Shown here: in pieces, positions 1-10,403 of the stretch
How positions within the stretch are numbered: the stretch's first letter is position 1
Layout: every line of letters begins with the position of its first letter
From: Microbispora sp. H11081
GTDB lineage: Bacteria > Actinomycetota > Actinomycetes > Streptosporangiales > Streptosporangiaceae
DNA length: 64,000 nt
Direction: 5' to 3'
Assembly (NCBI RefSeq): GCF_012999535.1
Contig: NZ_JABBWV010000015.1
Span: 62,001-126,000 of the forward strand
Translations under genes and position numbers: made by a program
The notes under the pieces: generated by a model
Told to the model about the DNA's origin: nothing
Seen by the model: the letters and a program-made list of their open reading frames with translations, nothing else
Databases searched by the model: none

Positions 1-694
1 GGTACGACACCCACTCGGCCTCGGCGCCCTCCGGGATGAGCTCGTACGGAATGCCGGGGGCCACCTTCAGGCAGGCGGCGGGGGCGCGGGCCACCAGTTC
101 GAGCACGACCGGCCAGGCGGGGGAGTAGGCCATCGGGTCGAAGGTCCGTCCCCGCGCTCCGCGCCTGGCGGGATCGGCGAACAGCAGGCCGTAGCCTCCG
201 GGGTCGGCCAGCGCGGCGTCACCCGTGCGGACCGAGGCCAGGGAGGACAGGCCGAGCGCGGCGGCGTTGGCGCGGGCGACCTCCACGGTCAGCGGGTCGA
301 GGTCCACGGCGTCCACGGCGCAGCCCGCCCGCGCCAGCGCGAGGAGGTCGCCGCCGATCCCGCAGCAGACGTCGAGCACGGTGGGGCCGCCGTCCGGCAG
401 GGTTTCGGCGCGGATCCTCGTGGCGCGATGCGCGGCGACCTCGGGGCGCGTGGCCTGCTCGAGCCCGTGCGGGGTGAAGTACATGACGGCGGCCTCGGGG
501 CCGAACTTGGCCTCGGCCCGCCGCCGCAGCGACGCCTGGGTGAGCGCCGCCGCCGTCAGGTCCGCCGGGTGGCCGCGGCGCAGCGCGCTCGCGGCGGCCA
601 CCGGGTCGGCGCCGTCGGCGAGGATCCGCGTCGCCTCGTGCAGGGCGGCCTGCCCGGTGGGCGTGAGCAGCATGCGGAAGGCGTCCAGGTCCAC
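1..694 (-). CDS. Class I SAM-dependent methyltransferase, THUMP-like family (C-terminus cut by window edge)
   Basis: About 231 codons are visible from a GTG start at 694; the frame runs off the left edge. The N-terminal third is helical (begins VDLDAFRMLLTPTGQAA). The Rossmann part carries the SAM-binding motif VLDVCCGIGGDLLALA, then an acidic loop AVDAVDLDP and FADPARRG, which fits actinobacterial proteins annotated as THUMP-like-domain methyltransferases. The substrate is unknown; RNA is an inference from the family name only. It is transcribed away from the MarR gene to its right with a gap of about 50 bp. The start is chosen because the protein aligns from this codon; no strong ribosome site is seen. 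Confidence 0.75.
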   Translation of the reverse strand, partial: MDLDAFRMLLTPTGQAALHEATRILADGADPVAAASALRRGHPADLTAAALTQASLRRRAEAKFGPEAAVMYFTPHGLEQATRPEVAAHRATRIRAETLPDGGPTVLDVCCGIGGDLLALARAGCAVDAVDLDPLTVEVARANAAALGLSSLASVRTGDAALADPGGYGLLFADPARRGARGRTFDPMAYSPAWPVVLELVARAPAACLKVAPGIPYELIPEGAEAEWVSY

Positions 695-743
695 GCCCGC
701 GACGCTACACCGCCCGGCGGCGGCGCCGATCCGCCGGACGTGG

Positions 744-1322
744 TCAGCAGGGGCCGGCGTCGCCGAGCGAGGTGAGCAGCTTGCGGAGAAGCACGGAGAG
801 CTGGGCCCGGTCCTCGCCGGTGAGGCCGGCCAGCAGTCGCTCCTCGTTGGCCACGTGACCGGAGAGCAGCGCGTCGACCAATGCCCGGCCCTCGCCGGTG
901 AGGGTGATCAGCACCATGCGGCGGTTGGCGGGCGAGACCTCCCGGTGCACCAGTCCCTTGGCGGCGAGGCGGTCCACCCGGTTGGTGAGCGCGGCGGAGC
1001 TGACCATGGCGGCGGTGGCGAGGTCGCTCATGCAGAGCCGGTGGTCGGGGTTGGACCGGAAGAGCGTGGCGAGCACGTCGAACTCCCACGGCTCCAGGTC
1101 GTGTTCCGAGAAGTGCTCCTTGATGCCCCTCTCCAGCAGCCTGGAGGCGCGGGAGATCCGCCCGGCCACCCCCATGGCCGAGCAGTCCACGTCAGGGCGC
1201 ACCTGGGCCCACTGGCCGAGTATCCGGTCGACGGCGTCGGCGCGCATGGTGCCGGTGCCTATCGTGCCGCCGGTGCCTGTGGTGTCGTCGCCGGTGGTCT
1301 CGTCGGCGAGGGTGTCGTTCAT
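744..1322 (-). CDS. MarR-family transcriptional regulator
   Basis: 192 aa from ATG 1322; an in-frame ATG at 1247 gives a 167-aa protein that drops a Thr/Gly-rich low-complexity head, and I cannot decide between them. A winged helix-turn-helix is clear (EFDVLATLFRS, then LATAAMVSSAALTNRVDRL as recognition region, then a wing with SPANRRMVLITLT), and the last third is the dimerisation helix. It is divergent from an NAD(P)-binding reductase gene. The 135-bp gap holds three copies of an 8-mer and a promoter, so it probably represses its neighbour and itself in response to an unknown ligand. Confidence 0.85.
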   Translation of the reverse strand: MNDTLADETTGDDTTGTGGTIGTGTMRADAVDRILGQWAQVRPDVDCSAMGVAGRISRASRLLERGIKEHFSEHDLEPWEFDVLATLFRSNPDHRLCMSDLATAAMVSSAALTNRVDRLAAKGLVHREVSPANRRMVLITLTGEGRALVDALLSGHVANEERLLAGLTGEDRAQLSVLLRKLLTSLGDAGPC

Positions 1323-1381
1323 AGCGCGCAGCGGCCTGGGTCCTCCGCCGCTCCTCCTCCACCGTCCATGGTAGCCGACAC

Positions 1382-1443
1382 TTCGACGTTGAAATATCTT
1401 CCGGCCGTACGCTAGCCTCTACGTCGAACAGTACAACGTCGAA
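1382..1443. promoter_or_regulatory. Divergent promoter with three ACGTCGAA boxes (putative MarR operator)
   Basis: The 8-mer ACGTCGAA occurs at 1421-1428 and 1436-1443 on the plus strand and at 1382-1389 on the minus strand. A sigma-70-like promoter, TTGAAA (1389-1394), 18-bp spacer, TAGCCT (1413-1418), sits between and over these boxes and reads into the reductase gene. Binding by the adjacent MarR protein is inferred. Confidence 0.55.
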
Positions 1444-1457
1444 ATGTTTGAGGTAGA

Positions 1458-2303
1458 ATGATGAAGGTCCTGCTGCTCGGCGCCACGGGGTACATCGGCT
1501 CGGTGCTGGCGGAGCGTCTCGGCGAACACGGCCACGAGGTCGTCTCACTCGTCCGCGCGAAGCCCCGCGACACCGCCGTGCCCGGCGAGGTGCGCCACGG
1601 CGACATCAACGAACCCGGGACGCTCAGGGCGGCGGTGACGCCGGACATCGACGTCGTCGTGCACGCGGCCAACCCCGTCGGGGACGAGGCGGCCGACGTC
1701 GCGGCGATCGAGGCGCTGGCCGGCGGCGGGGCGCGACTCGTCTACGTCAGCGGCGTCTGGGTGCTCGGCGCCACCACGGAGGCGGCGGACGAGGACGCGC
1801 CGGTCAATCCCATCGCACTGTCCGGCTACCGGCCGCGGGTGGAGAGGCTGGTGCGCGACTCGGGCGGCGTCGTCGTCAGGCCGGGCATCGTCTACGGCCG
1901 GGGCGCCGGCATCCCCACGCTGCTCGTCTCCCCCGAGAGGGAGGACGGCCGGTACGTCCACGCGGGCGGCCCGGTGCCGACGTGGCCGACCGTCCACGTC
2001 GACGACCTGGCCGACCTGCTGGTGCTCGCGATCGAGAAGGCCGAGCCCGGCAGCCTCTTCCACGGCGTCGCGGAGGAGGCGGTGAGTGTCGCCGAGATCG
2101 CGGCGGCGGCCGGCCGTACGGGGAGGGCGGTGCCGTGGCGGATCGACGAGGCGGCCGAGGCGCTCGGCCGTCCGTTCGCCGAGGGGCTGGCCCTGAGCCA
2201 GGTGGTGAGCGGCGATCTCGCGAGGAAGGTGCTCGGATGGGAGCCGCGCCGTCCGGGCATCGTGGACGACGTGCGCTCCCGTCCGTCGGCCTCCCGCGTC
2301 TGA
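1458..2303 (+). CDS. NAD(P)-dependent atypical short-chain reductase/epimerase
   Basis: 281 aa. It starts with the nucleotide-binding glycine motif KVLLLGATGYIGS followed by a Rossmann fold. It carries a partial extended-SDR active site (YVSGVWVLGAT in place of a typical serine strand; the YxxxK pair is not obvious), so it resembles the atypical NAD-binding SDRs. ATG at 1458 and 1461 are both possible. It is divergent from the MarR gene and probably controlled by it. The substrate is unknown; a redox or quinone-type role is common for such pairs but not shown here. Confidence 0.75.
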   Translation: MMKVLLLGATGYIGSVLAERLGEHGHEVVSLVRAKPRDTAVPGEVRHGDINEPGTLRAAVTPDIDVVVHAANPVGDEAADVAAIEALAGGGARLVYVSGVWVLGATTEAADEDAPVNPIALSGYRPRVERLVRDSGGVVVRPGIVYGRGAGIPTLLVSPEREDGRYVHAGGPVPTWPTVHVDDLADLLVLAIEKAEPGSLFHGVAEEAVSVAEIAAAAGRTGRAVPWRIDEAAEALGRPFAEGLALSQVVSGDLARKVLGWEPRRPGIVDDVRSRPSASRV

Positions 2304-2322
2304 CCTGCGATGCCGGTTCGTG

Positions 2323-2351
2323 TTGACTGTCACGCGCCACTTGCATACTGT
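2323..2351 (+). promoter_or_regulatory. groES-groEL promoter
   Basis: A -35 box TTGACT (2323-2328) is followed by a -10 region within 2344-2351 (CATACT at 15 bp or TACTGT at 17 bp spacing). The CIRCE operator begins seven bases downstream, so HrcA would sit on the transcription start. Confidence 0.6.
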
Positions 2352-2357
2352 TTCGTG

Positions 2358-2384
2358 TTGGCACTCTCCTACTGAGAGTGCCAA
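2358..2384. promoter_or_regulatory. CIRCE operator (HrcA binding site)
   Basis: A perfect 9-9-9 inverted repeat: TTGGCACTC (2358-2366), nine-base spacer, GAGTGCCAA (2376-2384). This is the classical CIRCE with a G/C change in the third position of each arm, placed directly after the groES promoter. Heat-shock control by HrcA is established for this element; hrcA itself is not in the window. Confidence 0.95.
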
Positions 2385-2473
2385 TAGCGACGAGACAGGT
2401 CTGACACCCGCGACGGCAGGCCGCTGGTCGCCTCTTCAGCTCATTCATCGCAATCTGAAGGGGAGGTCCGATC

Positions 2474-2785
2474 GTGACGACCGCCACCAAGGTTCCCGTT
2501 AAGCCGCTCGGCGACCGCATCGTGGTCCAGCCGCTTGAGGCCGAGCAGACCACCGCCTCCGGCCTGGTCATCCCGGACACCGCCAAGGAGAAGCCGCAGG
2601 AGGGCCGCGTCCTCGCTGTGGGTCCGGGCAACTGGGACGAGGACGGCGAGAAGCGCATTCCGCTCGACGTCAAGGAGGGCGACGTCGTCCTCTACAGCAA
2701 GTACGGCGGCACCGAGGTCAAGTACGGCGGCGAGGAGTACCTGGTGCTCTCGGCCCGCGACGTGCTCGCCATCATCGAGAAGTAG
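2474..2785 (+). CDS. groES: Co-chaperonin GroES (Hsp10)
   Basis: 103 aa, normal length. It starts at GTG 2474 with ribosome site GGGGAGG at 2460-2466. It contains the GroES signature [20 protein letters not shown], the mobile loop and the C-terminal strand [13 protein letters not shown]. It caps the GroEL ring in the cytoplasm during ATP-driven folding. It is the first gene of a groES-groEL transcript under a CIRCE operator. A strong hairpin separates it from groEL, which may set the ratio of the two products. Confidence 0.98.
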   Translation: MTTATKVPVKPLGDRIVVQPLEAEQTTASGLVIPDTAKEKPQEGRVLAVGPGNWDEDGEKRIPLDVKEGDVVLYSKYGGTEVKYGGEEYLVLSARDVLAIIEK

Positions 2786-2800
2786 GCCGCGTCGGCCAGT

Positions 2801-2829
2801 GGAGCCCCGGGTTAAGCGCCCGGGGCTCC
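2801..2829 (+). terminator. Hairpin in the groES-groEL gap (processing site or attenuator)
   Basis: An 11-bp perfect stem, GGAGCCCCGGG (2801-2811) with its complement at 2819-2829 and a 7-base loop. No T-run follows, and the groEL ribosome site starts only 12 bases later. It is more likely an RNA-stability or partial-attenuation element than a full terminator. Confidence 0.6.
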
Positions 2830-2851
2830 GCGCGCTCACAAGGAGACCTGA

Positions 2852-4474
<1,623 letters not shown>

Positions 4475-4477
<3 letters not shown>

Positions 4478-4510
4478 TCGAGTCCGCTGATCGAGTCCGC
4501 TGATCGAGGC
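4475..4510 (+). repeat. Short tandem repeat that includes the groEL stop codon
   Basis: A 13-bp unit TGATCGAGTCCGC occurs at 4475-4487 and 4488-4500, and a third partial unit (TGATCGAG) starts at 4501. The TGA of the first unit is the groEL stop, so each unit adds another TGA. Confidence 0.85.
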
Positions 4511-4548
4511 GGGCGGCCCTCCCGGCCGCAGGCCCCGTAGGTAGCATC

Positions 4549-4590
4549 CCGCGCCCCGCGCCCGCCCAGAAGGCGGACCGCGGGGCGCGC
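4549..4590 (+). terminator. Probable groEL transcription terminator
   Basis: A long GC hairpin: outer arms GCGCCCCGCG (4551-4560) and CGCGGGGCGC (4579-4588), inner arms CCGCC/GGCGG around a CAGAA loop, then CGCTTTTCC just downstream. It lies 75 bp after the groEL stop and before the sigma-factor gene. Confidence 0.65.
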
Positions 4591-4858
4591 CGCTTTTCCG
4601 CCCCTTGTTCCGTGCCGTGCGCCCGGGGCGCGCCGCCGGAAGCGCGGCCGGGGTGTGGCAGGGCCGCGGGCAATGAGAACGACCCGCATACTTCTTTTTC
4701 GCTGTCAAGCCGTCGCGTATATATCTCGCGTTTTGGGCATTCCGGTTGGAAGGTTCCAACAGGTGAGTGGCCGAATGATTACGGTCCGTTATCGACGCGT
4801 CAATGTGACCAATCCGTAGCCGTTAACCATGACGACATGAACGATCGCGGCGGGCATC
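4591..4858 (+). promoter_or_regulatory. Sigma-factor upstream region with a 16-bp palindrome
   Basis: The groEL-sigma gap is 381 bp and has no gene. After the terminator it contains an AT-rich patch (4716-4725) and a perfect palindrome GTTGGAAGGTTCCAAC at 4745-4760, about 100 bp upstream of the sigma start. The palindrome is a candidate operator; the regulator is unknown. No clear -35/-10 pair with standard spacing was found. Confidence 0.45.
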
Positions 4859-5485
4859 ATGCGTAACGTGACCGAGGGATGCGTCGCCGACGCCGCAACT
4901 GGGGTAAGGCTTGCGACGAGATCGGATGAGTCCGACCTCAGGGAACTGACCAGCCTTGCCGTACAGGGAGATCGCACCGCGATCGAATCACTGCTGGGGC
5001 ATCTGCGCCCGATGGTGGTCCGGTACTGCAGGGCTCGACTGGGCAGGGTGTCCGGTCAGTACCACATAGCCGACGACGTGGCCCAGGAGGTGTGCATCGC
5101 GGTGCTGTCCGCGCTGCCGCGCTACCGCGACATGGGCCGCCCGTTCGCGTCGTTCGTCTTCGGCATCGCCTCGCACAAGGTGGCCGACGCCCTGCGGAGC
5201 TCCGTCCGCTCGGCCGTGCCGACGCAGGACCTGCCCGACGGGCCGGACGAGGGCCCGGGGCCCGAGGAGACGGTGGTGCGCTACATCGAGGCGCAGCACG
5301 CCAGGGACCTGCTGGCCCGGCTCCCGGACACCCAGCGTGAGCTCCTCATCCTGCGGGTGGTCTCGGGCCTGTCGGCCGAGGAGACGGGTAATGTACTCGG
5401 CATGTCACCGGGCGCCGTCCGGGTCGCGCAGCATCGCGCGCTCGCACGGCTCCGGCAACTCGCCGAGTTGGAGTCGATTGCGTGA
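4859..5485 (+). CDS. sigD: ECF-type RNA polymerase sigma factor, SigD/ShbA-like
   Basis: 208 aa. Sigma region 2 spans about residues 40-115 ([18 protein letters not shown] is the 2.4-like helix) and region 4 about 150-205 ([33 protein letters not shown], a helix-turn-helix). No extra C-terminal domain. Its place between groEL1 and guaB is that of SigD in mycobacteria and, as I recall, of the hrdB-activating factor ShbA in Streptomyces. The next gene overlaps it by 4 bp and looks like a short anti-sigma. ATG 4859 was chosen; GTG 4868 is possible. Confidence 0.88.
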   Translation: MRNVTEGCVADAATGVRLATRSDESDLRELTSLAVQGDRTAIESLLGHLRPMVVRYCRARLGRVSGQYHIADDVAQEVCIAVLSALPRYRDMGRPFASFVFGIASHKVADALRSSVRSAVPTQDLPDGPDEGPGPEETVVRYIEAQHARDLLARLPDTQRELLILRVVSGLSAEETGNVLGMSPGAVRVAQHRALARLRQLAELESIA

Positions 5486-5697
5486 CCACGAAACGTCGTC
5501 GCAGGGTGCGCCACCCGCGGTCGTACGGCGATGCTGATCTGGAGGGCGACGTAACGAGGACGGACGCCGTCCTCGACGCGCTCGCCCGCAGAGAGCCGGT
5601 CGGCGGCACGGACGCCGCCGTCCGGTTGCTGGGCGCGCTGATCGCCGACGTGGACAGTCAGCGGCTCTCCTCCGTGTCGATCACGCCGTCCACGTAG
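5482..5697 (+). CDS. Short RsdA-like anti-sigma factor, sigma-binding region only
   Basis: 71 aa, GTG start overlapping the sigma stop (GTGA), so translation is probably coupled. After a basic head it has D-x4[16 protein letters not shown] then [17 protein letters not shown], which matches the sigma-binding peptide of RsdA, the anti-SigD factor of mycobacteria, by pattern and position. The membrane helix and extracellular domain of full-length RsdA are absent; the gene stops inside the end of the opposing DUF5319 gene. It could be a minimal cytoplasmic anti-sigma or a decayed remnant. Confidence 0.6.
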   Translation: MTTKRRRRVRHPRSYGDADLEGDVTRTDAVLDALARREPVGGTDAAVRLLGALIADVDSQRLSSVSITPST

Positions 5698-6035
5698 CCC
5701 CGGGCGTACTCCCAGCTTACGTAGTCGGCGGGATCGGGCTGGTAGGCAGGCTCGTGCACCTGCGGCCGGCCGTTGTCGATCATCTGGCGCAGGTTGCCGC
5801 GCAGCAGGTCCCAGTCGAAGTAGTGCTGTTCGCCGCACTCCGGGCAGTCGAGCACGAGCCCGAGCACGCCCTGGGGTTCGAGCAGGGAACGGAAGACCTC
5901 CACGTCGGCGAGATCGGTCAGCGCCTCGTCGCGCTCGGCGAGCGTCAGCGGCTCCACGTCGTCGGGTGTTCCAAGCTCCGCCGCGGGGTCGTTGGGGTCA
6001 TCCGCGAACGGGTCGCGGGGGACGTCTTCCAGCAC
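5658..6035 (-). CDS. DUF5319 family protein with a Cys pair
   Basis: 125 aa. GTG 6035 was chosen because AAGGTGGGA precedes it; GTG 6044 adds three residues. Acidic N-terminus (DPFADDPNDPAAELG), then a conserved core with DCPECGEQHYFDWDLL and a C-terminal [14 protein letters not shown]. The CxxC suggests metal binding or redox, unproven. The family is found beside guaB and sigD across actinobacteria (Rv3412 type). Its 3' end overlaps the short anti-sigma gene by 40 bp on the other strand. Function unknown. Confidence 0.85.
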   Translation of the reverse strand: MLEDVPRDPFADDPNDPAAELGTPDDVEPLTLAERDEALTDLADVEVFRSLLEPQGVLGLVLDCPECGEQHYFDWDLLRGNLRQMIDNGRPQVHEPAYQPDPADYVSWEYARGYVDGVIDTEESR

Positions 6036-6115
6036 GCATCCCACCTTATGACCACCGCCCCCTCCACGAGTGAAAGTGCGCCTCATCTGCTCGTCGGGCC
6101 GCGGGCGCGGACCCG

Positions 6116-7120
6116 TCACAGCCAGCCGCGGCGGGCGGCCTCCACCCCCGCCTGGAAGCGGGACTGCGCCCCGAGCTCCGACATCGCCTCGGCGAACCTG
6201 GCACGGACCGTGCGTACGGACACCCCGAGGTGGCGGGCGACGGCGTCGTCGGACAGGCCGTGGGCGGCCAGCCGTAACACCTGCAGCACGTTGTTGTGCG
6301 GGGAGATCGGCGCGGCCCGGGCCCACAGCTCCTCGAACAGCGCCCGCAGCGCGCCCACCGCCACCGGGGCGTGGACCAGGTAGCAGTTGTAGGAGTGCTC
6401 GGGCAGCGGGACGCCCCACTCCGCGGGCAGGCCCGCGGCGCCGTCGCCGAGCGCGAAGAACCAGCTGGGCACCGCGTCGAGGGTGCGCAGCCCCGCGCCC
6501 ACGGCGGAGAACCGCCCGCGCACCTCCCGTACGGCGGGCGAGGACAGGGCGTCGAGCGCCACGACCAGCCGCAGGCGCAGGATGCCGTCCGCGGCGGCCT
6601 GGAGCCACTGGCCGCCGTACCCGTCCGCGAACCTGGCCATGGTCCGGCGGTCGGGCACGGCCATGACCAGCTCGGCGGGGGGCGCCTGCAGCGCGAGCCC
6701 GATGACGCTCTCGCAGAGCTCGTCCGCGCCGCTCATCGGCTCGACGGAGAACCTGCCGCTGCGCCAGTCGCGGCCGGCGTCGTAGTGATGGGCCAGACGG
6801 CCGGCCGCGGCGAGCACCTCGTCGATCTGGCGGGTCTCCCTGGCCATGCGGTCCAGCCGCTCCGCCACCAGCCGCCCGATCGCCGCGGCCGGGTGCCGTA
6901 CGGAGAACTCCTCCCGCCGCCGGTCCACCGCGCCGAGCCGTACGAGCCCGTCCAGGGCGTCGAGCACGTCCTCCGCGGGCCTGCCGACCACCTCGGCCAG
7001 CTCCGTCAGCGTGGCGCGATGCAGCCGCAGCATCGCCGTGTAGAGGGCCGCCTGGCAGGGGGAGAGGCCGAGGCCTTCGAGAGGGCCGGTCTGGGGATGG
7101 GCGTTGCGCGTCGTGCTCAT
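6116..7120 (-). CDS. LuxR-type regulator with N-terminal TrmB-like domain
   Basis: 334 aa from ATG 7120, preceded by GACGGAG. The N-terminus (GLSPCQAALYTAMLRL to LVRLGAVDR, about residues 15-75) is a TrmB-like winged helix; the middle contains a ligand or phospholipase-D-like fold; the last 60 residues are a LuxR-type helix-turn-helix (LRLAAHGLSDDAVARHLGVS, then VRTVRARFAEAM). Such proteins in actinomycetes are often pathway or developmental regulators, with unknown ligand. It is a single gene, facing away from guaB. Confidence 0.8.
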   Translation of the reverse strand: MSTTRNAHPQTGPLEGLGLSPCQAALYTAMLRLHRATLTELAEVVGRPAEDVLDALDGLVRLGAVDRRREEFSVRHPAAAIGRLVAERLDRMARETRQIDEVLAAAGRLAHHYDAGRDWRSGRFSVEPMSGADELCESVIGLALQAPPAELVMAVPDRRTMARFADGYGGQWLQAAADGILRLRLVVALDALSSPAVREVRGRFSAVGAGLRTLDAVPSWFFALGDGAAGLPAEWGVPLPEHSYNCYLVHAPVAVGALRALFEELWARAAPISPHNNVLQVLRLAAHGLSDDAVARHLGVSVRTVRARFAEAMSELGAQSRFQAGVEAARRGWL

Positions 7121-7526
7121 GCTCGCTCCGTCGGTGGTCACACATGGTCCCCAGCGCTGATCGGACCGCGCTGGTCGCATCGGCCGCACTGGCCCGTGGT
7201 GCGAAAACGGCTCCCGGCGTCCCGCGCCCCGACTTCCGCCTCATCCCCGCATCGCTTCGCGTCGTGAGAATAGCTCGGCTTTTCCGCGCTGTCCGTCCCG
7301 TTCGCACATTCGGTACGACCGGATGCGGCGGCTTTTGCAGGGATGCGGGCGATCACATTTCCTTTCGGTCGCGTTTTCGAAAGCGGAAATGCATCTTTGT
7401 GCAGTTGCACGTTACGCCATTGCGCGTTGACGTTCCGTGACGCATCCTTGACCCAGCGTTAGCCGGGAACGCCGCGACCGCCGGGCACGGAGGGGGGCTC
7501 GACGGAGTGGCAGGCGCGACGCGTGG

Positions 7527-7562
7527 AAGTGGGGGGACCGGGAGCCGGTCCCCCCACTTTTT
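7527..7562 (+). terminator. Strong intrinsic terminator with no upstream gene on its strand
   Basis: A perfect 15-bp stem, AAGTGGGGGGACCGG (7527-7541), loop GAG, complementary arm 7545-7559, then a run of Ts ending at 7562. The T-run is on the plus strand only. All genes in the 1.8 kb upstream are on the minus strand. Confidence 0.85.
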
Positions 7563-7574
7563 GTGCCGGCCCTC

Positions 7575-9159
<1,585 letters not shown>

Positions 9160-9192
9160 TTCGCACCCGAAGAAACGGAAAGAACAAGCGAT

Positions 9193-10311
9193 ATGACACA
9201 GGTGGAGATCGGGCGCGGCAAGAGCGGACGGCGTGCCTACGCGCTGGACGAGATCGGCATCGTGCCCTCCCGGCGCACCCGCGACCCGGAGGAGGTGTCG
9301 ATCTCCTGGCAGATCGACGCCTACCGGTTCGACTCTCCGCTCGTGGCGAGCCCGATGGACAGCGTCGTGTCGCCGCAGACGGCCATCGAGATCGGACGCC
9401 TCGGCGGCCTCGGCGTGCTCGACCTCGAAGGCCTCTGGACCCGCTACGAGGACCCGGCGCCGCTGCTCGAGGAGGTCGCGACCCTCGACAGGGAGGCCGC
9501 GACCCGGCGGCTGCAGGAGATCTACACCGCGCCGATCAGGGACGAGCTGATCGGCCGGCGCATCGAGGAGATCCGTTCCGCCGGTGTCACCACCGCCGTA
9601 CGGCTGTCGCCGCAGCGCACCGTGCAGCACCACAAGGCCGTGATCGACGCGGGCGTGGACATCTTCGTGATCCGCGGCACGACGGTCTCCGCCGAGCACG
9701 TGTCGGGCCAGGCCGAGCCGCTCAACCTCAAGCAGTTCATCTACGAGCTCGACGTCCCCGTCATCGTGGGCGGCTGCGCGACGTACACGGCCGCGCTGCA
9801 CCTCATGCGGACCGGCGCGGCAGGCGTGCTCGTCGGCTTCGGCGGCGGCGCGTCGCACACCACGCGCAACGTGCTGGGCGTGGTCGTGCCGATGGCGACC
9901 GCGATCTCCGACGTGGCCGCGGCCCGCCGCGACTACATGGACGAGTCCGGCGGCCGGTACGTCCACGTCGTGGCCGACGGCGGCATGGGCGGCTCCGGCG
10001 ACATCGCCAAGGCGATCGCCTGCGGCGCCGACGCCGTCATGGTGGGCTCGCCGCTCGCGCGGGCCACCGAGGCCCCCGGCCGCGGGTTCCACTGGGGGTC
10101 GGAGGCCCACCACCCCGAGCTGCCGCGCGGCAAGCGGGTCGAGTTCGGCACGATCGGCACGCTCAAGGAGATCCTGCACGGCCCGTCGTCGCTGGCCGAC
10201 GGCTCGATGAACCTGCTCGGCGCGCTGCGCCGCACGATGGCCACGGCCGGCTACTCCGACCTCAAGGAGTTCCAGCGCGTCGAGGTCGTCGTCGCCCCGC
10301 CGCAGCGCTGA
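9193..10311 (+). CDS. guaB3: GuaB3, IMP dehydrogenase-related protein without CBS domains
   Basis: 372 aa. It shares the IMPDH/GMP-reductase barrel (SPLVASPMDSVVSPQTAIEIGRLGG; ADGGMGGSGDIAKAIACGADAVMVGSPLA) but has no CBS module. In the catalytic loop the sequence is GGGASHTTR, so the position of the IMPDH cysteine is His222. Actinobacterial GuaB3 has no agreed function, although cyanobacterial GuaB3 has been described as an IMPDH. It lies directly after guaB, as in many actinobacteria, and ends at a strong hairpin. Confidence 0.92.
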   Translation: MTQVEIGRGKSGRRAYALDEIGIVPSRRTRDPEEVSISWQIDAYRFDSPLVASPMDSVVSPQTAIEIGRLGGLGVLDLEGLWTRYEDPAPLLEEVATLDREAATRRLQEIYTAPIRDELIGRRIEEIRSAGVTTAVRLSPQRTVQHHKAVIDAGVDIFVIRGTTVSAEHVSGQAEPLNLKQFIYELDVPVIVGGCATYTAALHLMRTGAAGVLVGFGGGASHTTRNVLGVVVPMATAISDVAAARRDYMDESGGRYVHVVADGGMGGSGDIAKAIACGADAVMVGSPLARATEAPGRGFHWGSEAHHPELPRGKRVEFGTIGTLKEILHGPSSLADGSMNLLGALRRTMATAGYSDLKEFQRVEVVVAPPQR

Positions 10312-10318
10312 GGTGTCA

Positions 10319-10348
10319 CCCGGAGCGGGGGCCGGCTCCCGCTCCGGG
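10319..10348. terminator. Hairpin terminator between guaB3 and a convergent response regulator
   Basis: A perfect 11-bp stem: CCCGGAGCGGG (10319-10329) pairs with CCCGCTCCGGG (10338-10348), loop of 8. No T-run. Its position between convergent genes suggests it works in both directions. Confidence 0.65.
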
Positions 10349-10351
10349 CGT

Positions 10352-10389
10352 CCTGCCCCGCTCCGTACGCCCTGCCCCGCTCCGTACGC
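10352..10389. repeat. 19-bp tandem duplication
   Basis: CCTGCCCCGCTCCGTACG occurs at 10352-10369 and again at 10371-10388 (period 19), directly after the guaB3 terminator. A simple local duplication in noncoding DNA. Confidence 0.8.
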
Positions 10390-10403
10390 CCGAGCGCCGG
10401 GGG

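Noticed and set aside
5482-5697. The short anti-sigma as a frameshifted full-length RsdA
   Set aside because: Beyond 5697 the DNA is fully occupied by the DUF5319 gene on the other strand, and no membrane-helix-coding stretch is seen in the other plus frames.
7144-7440. A 98-codon plus-strand frame in the gap before guaB
   Set aside because: No ribosome site, atypical composition, no recognisable family and no codon-position bias that I can see; kept only as part of the noncoding gap.
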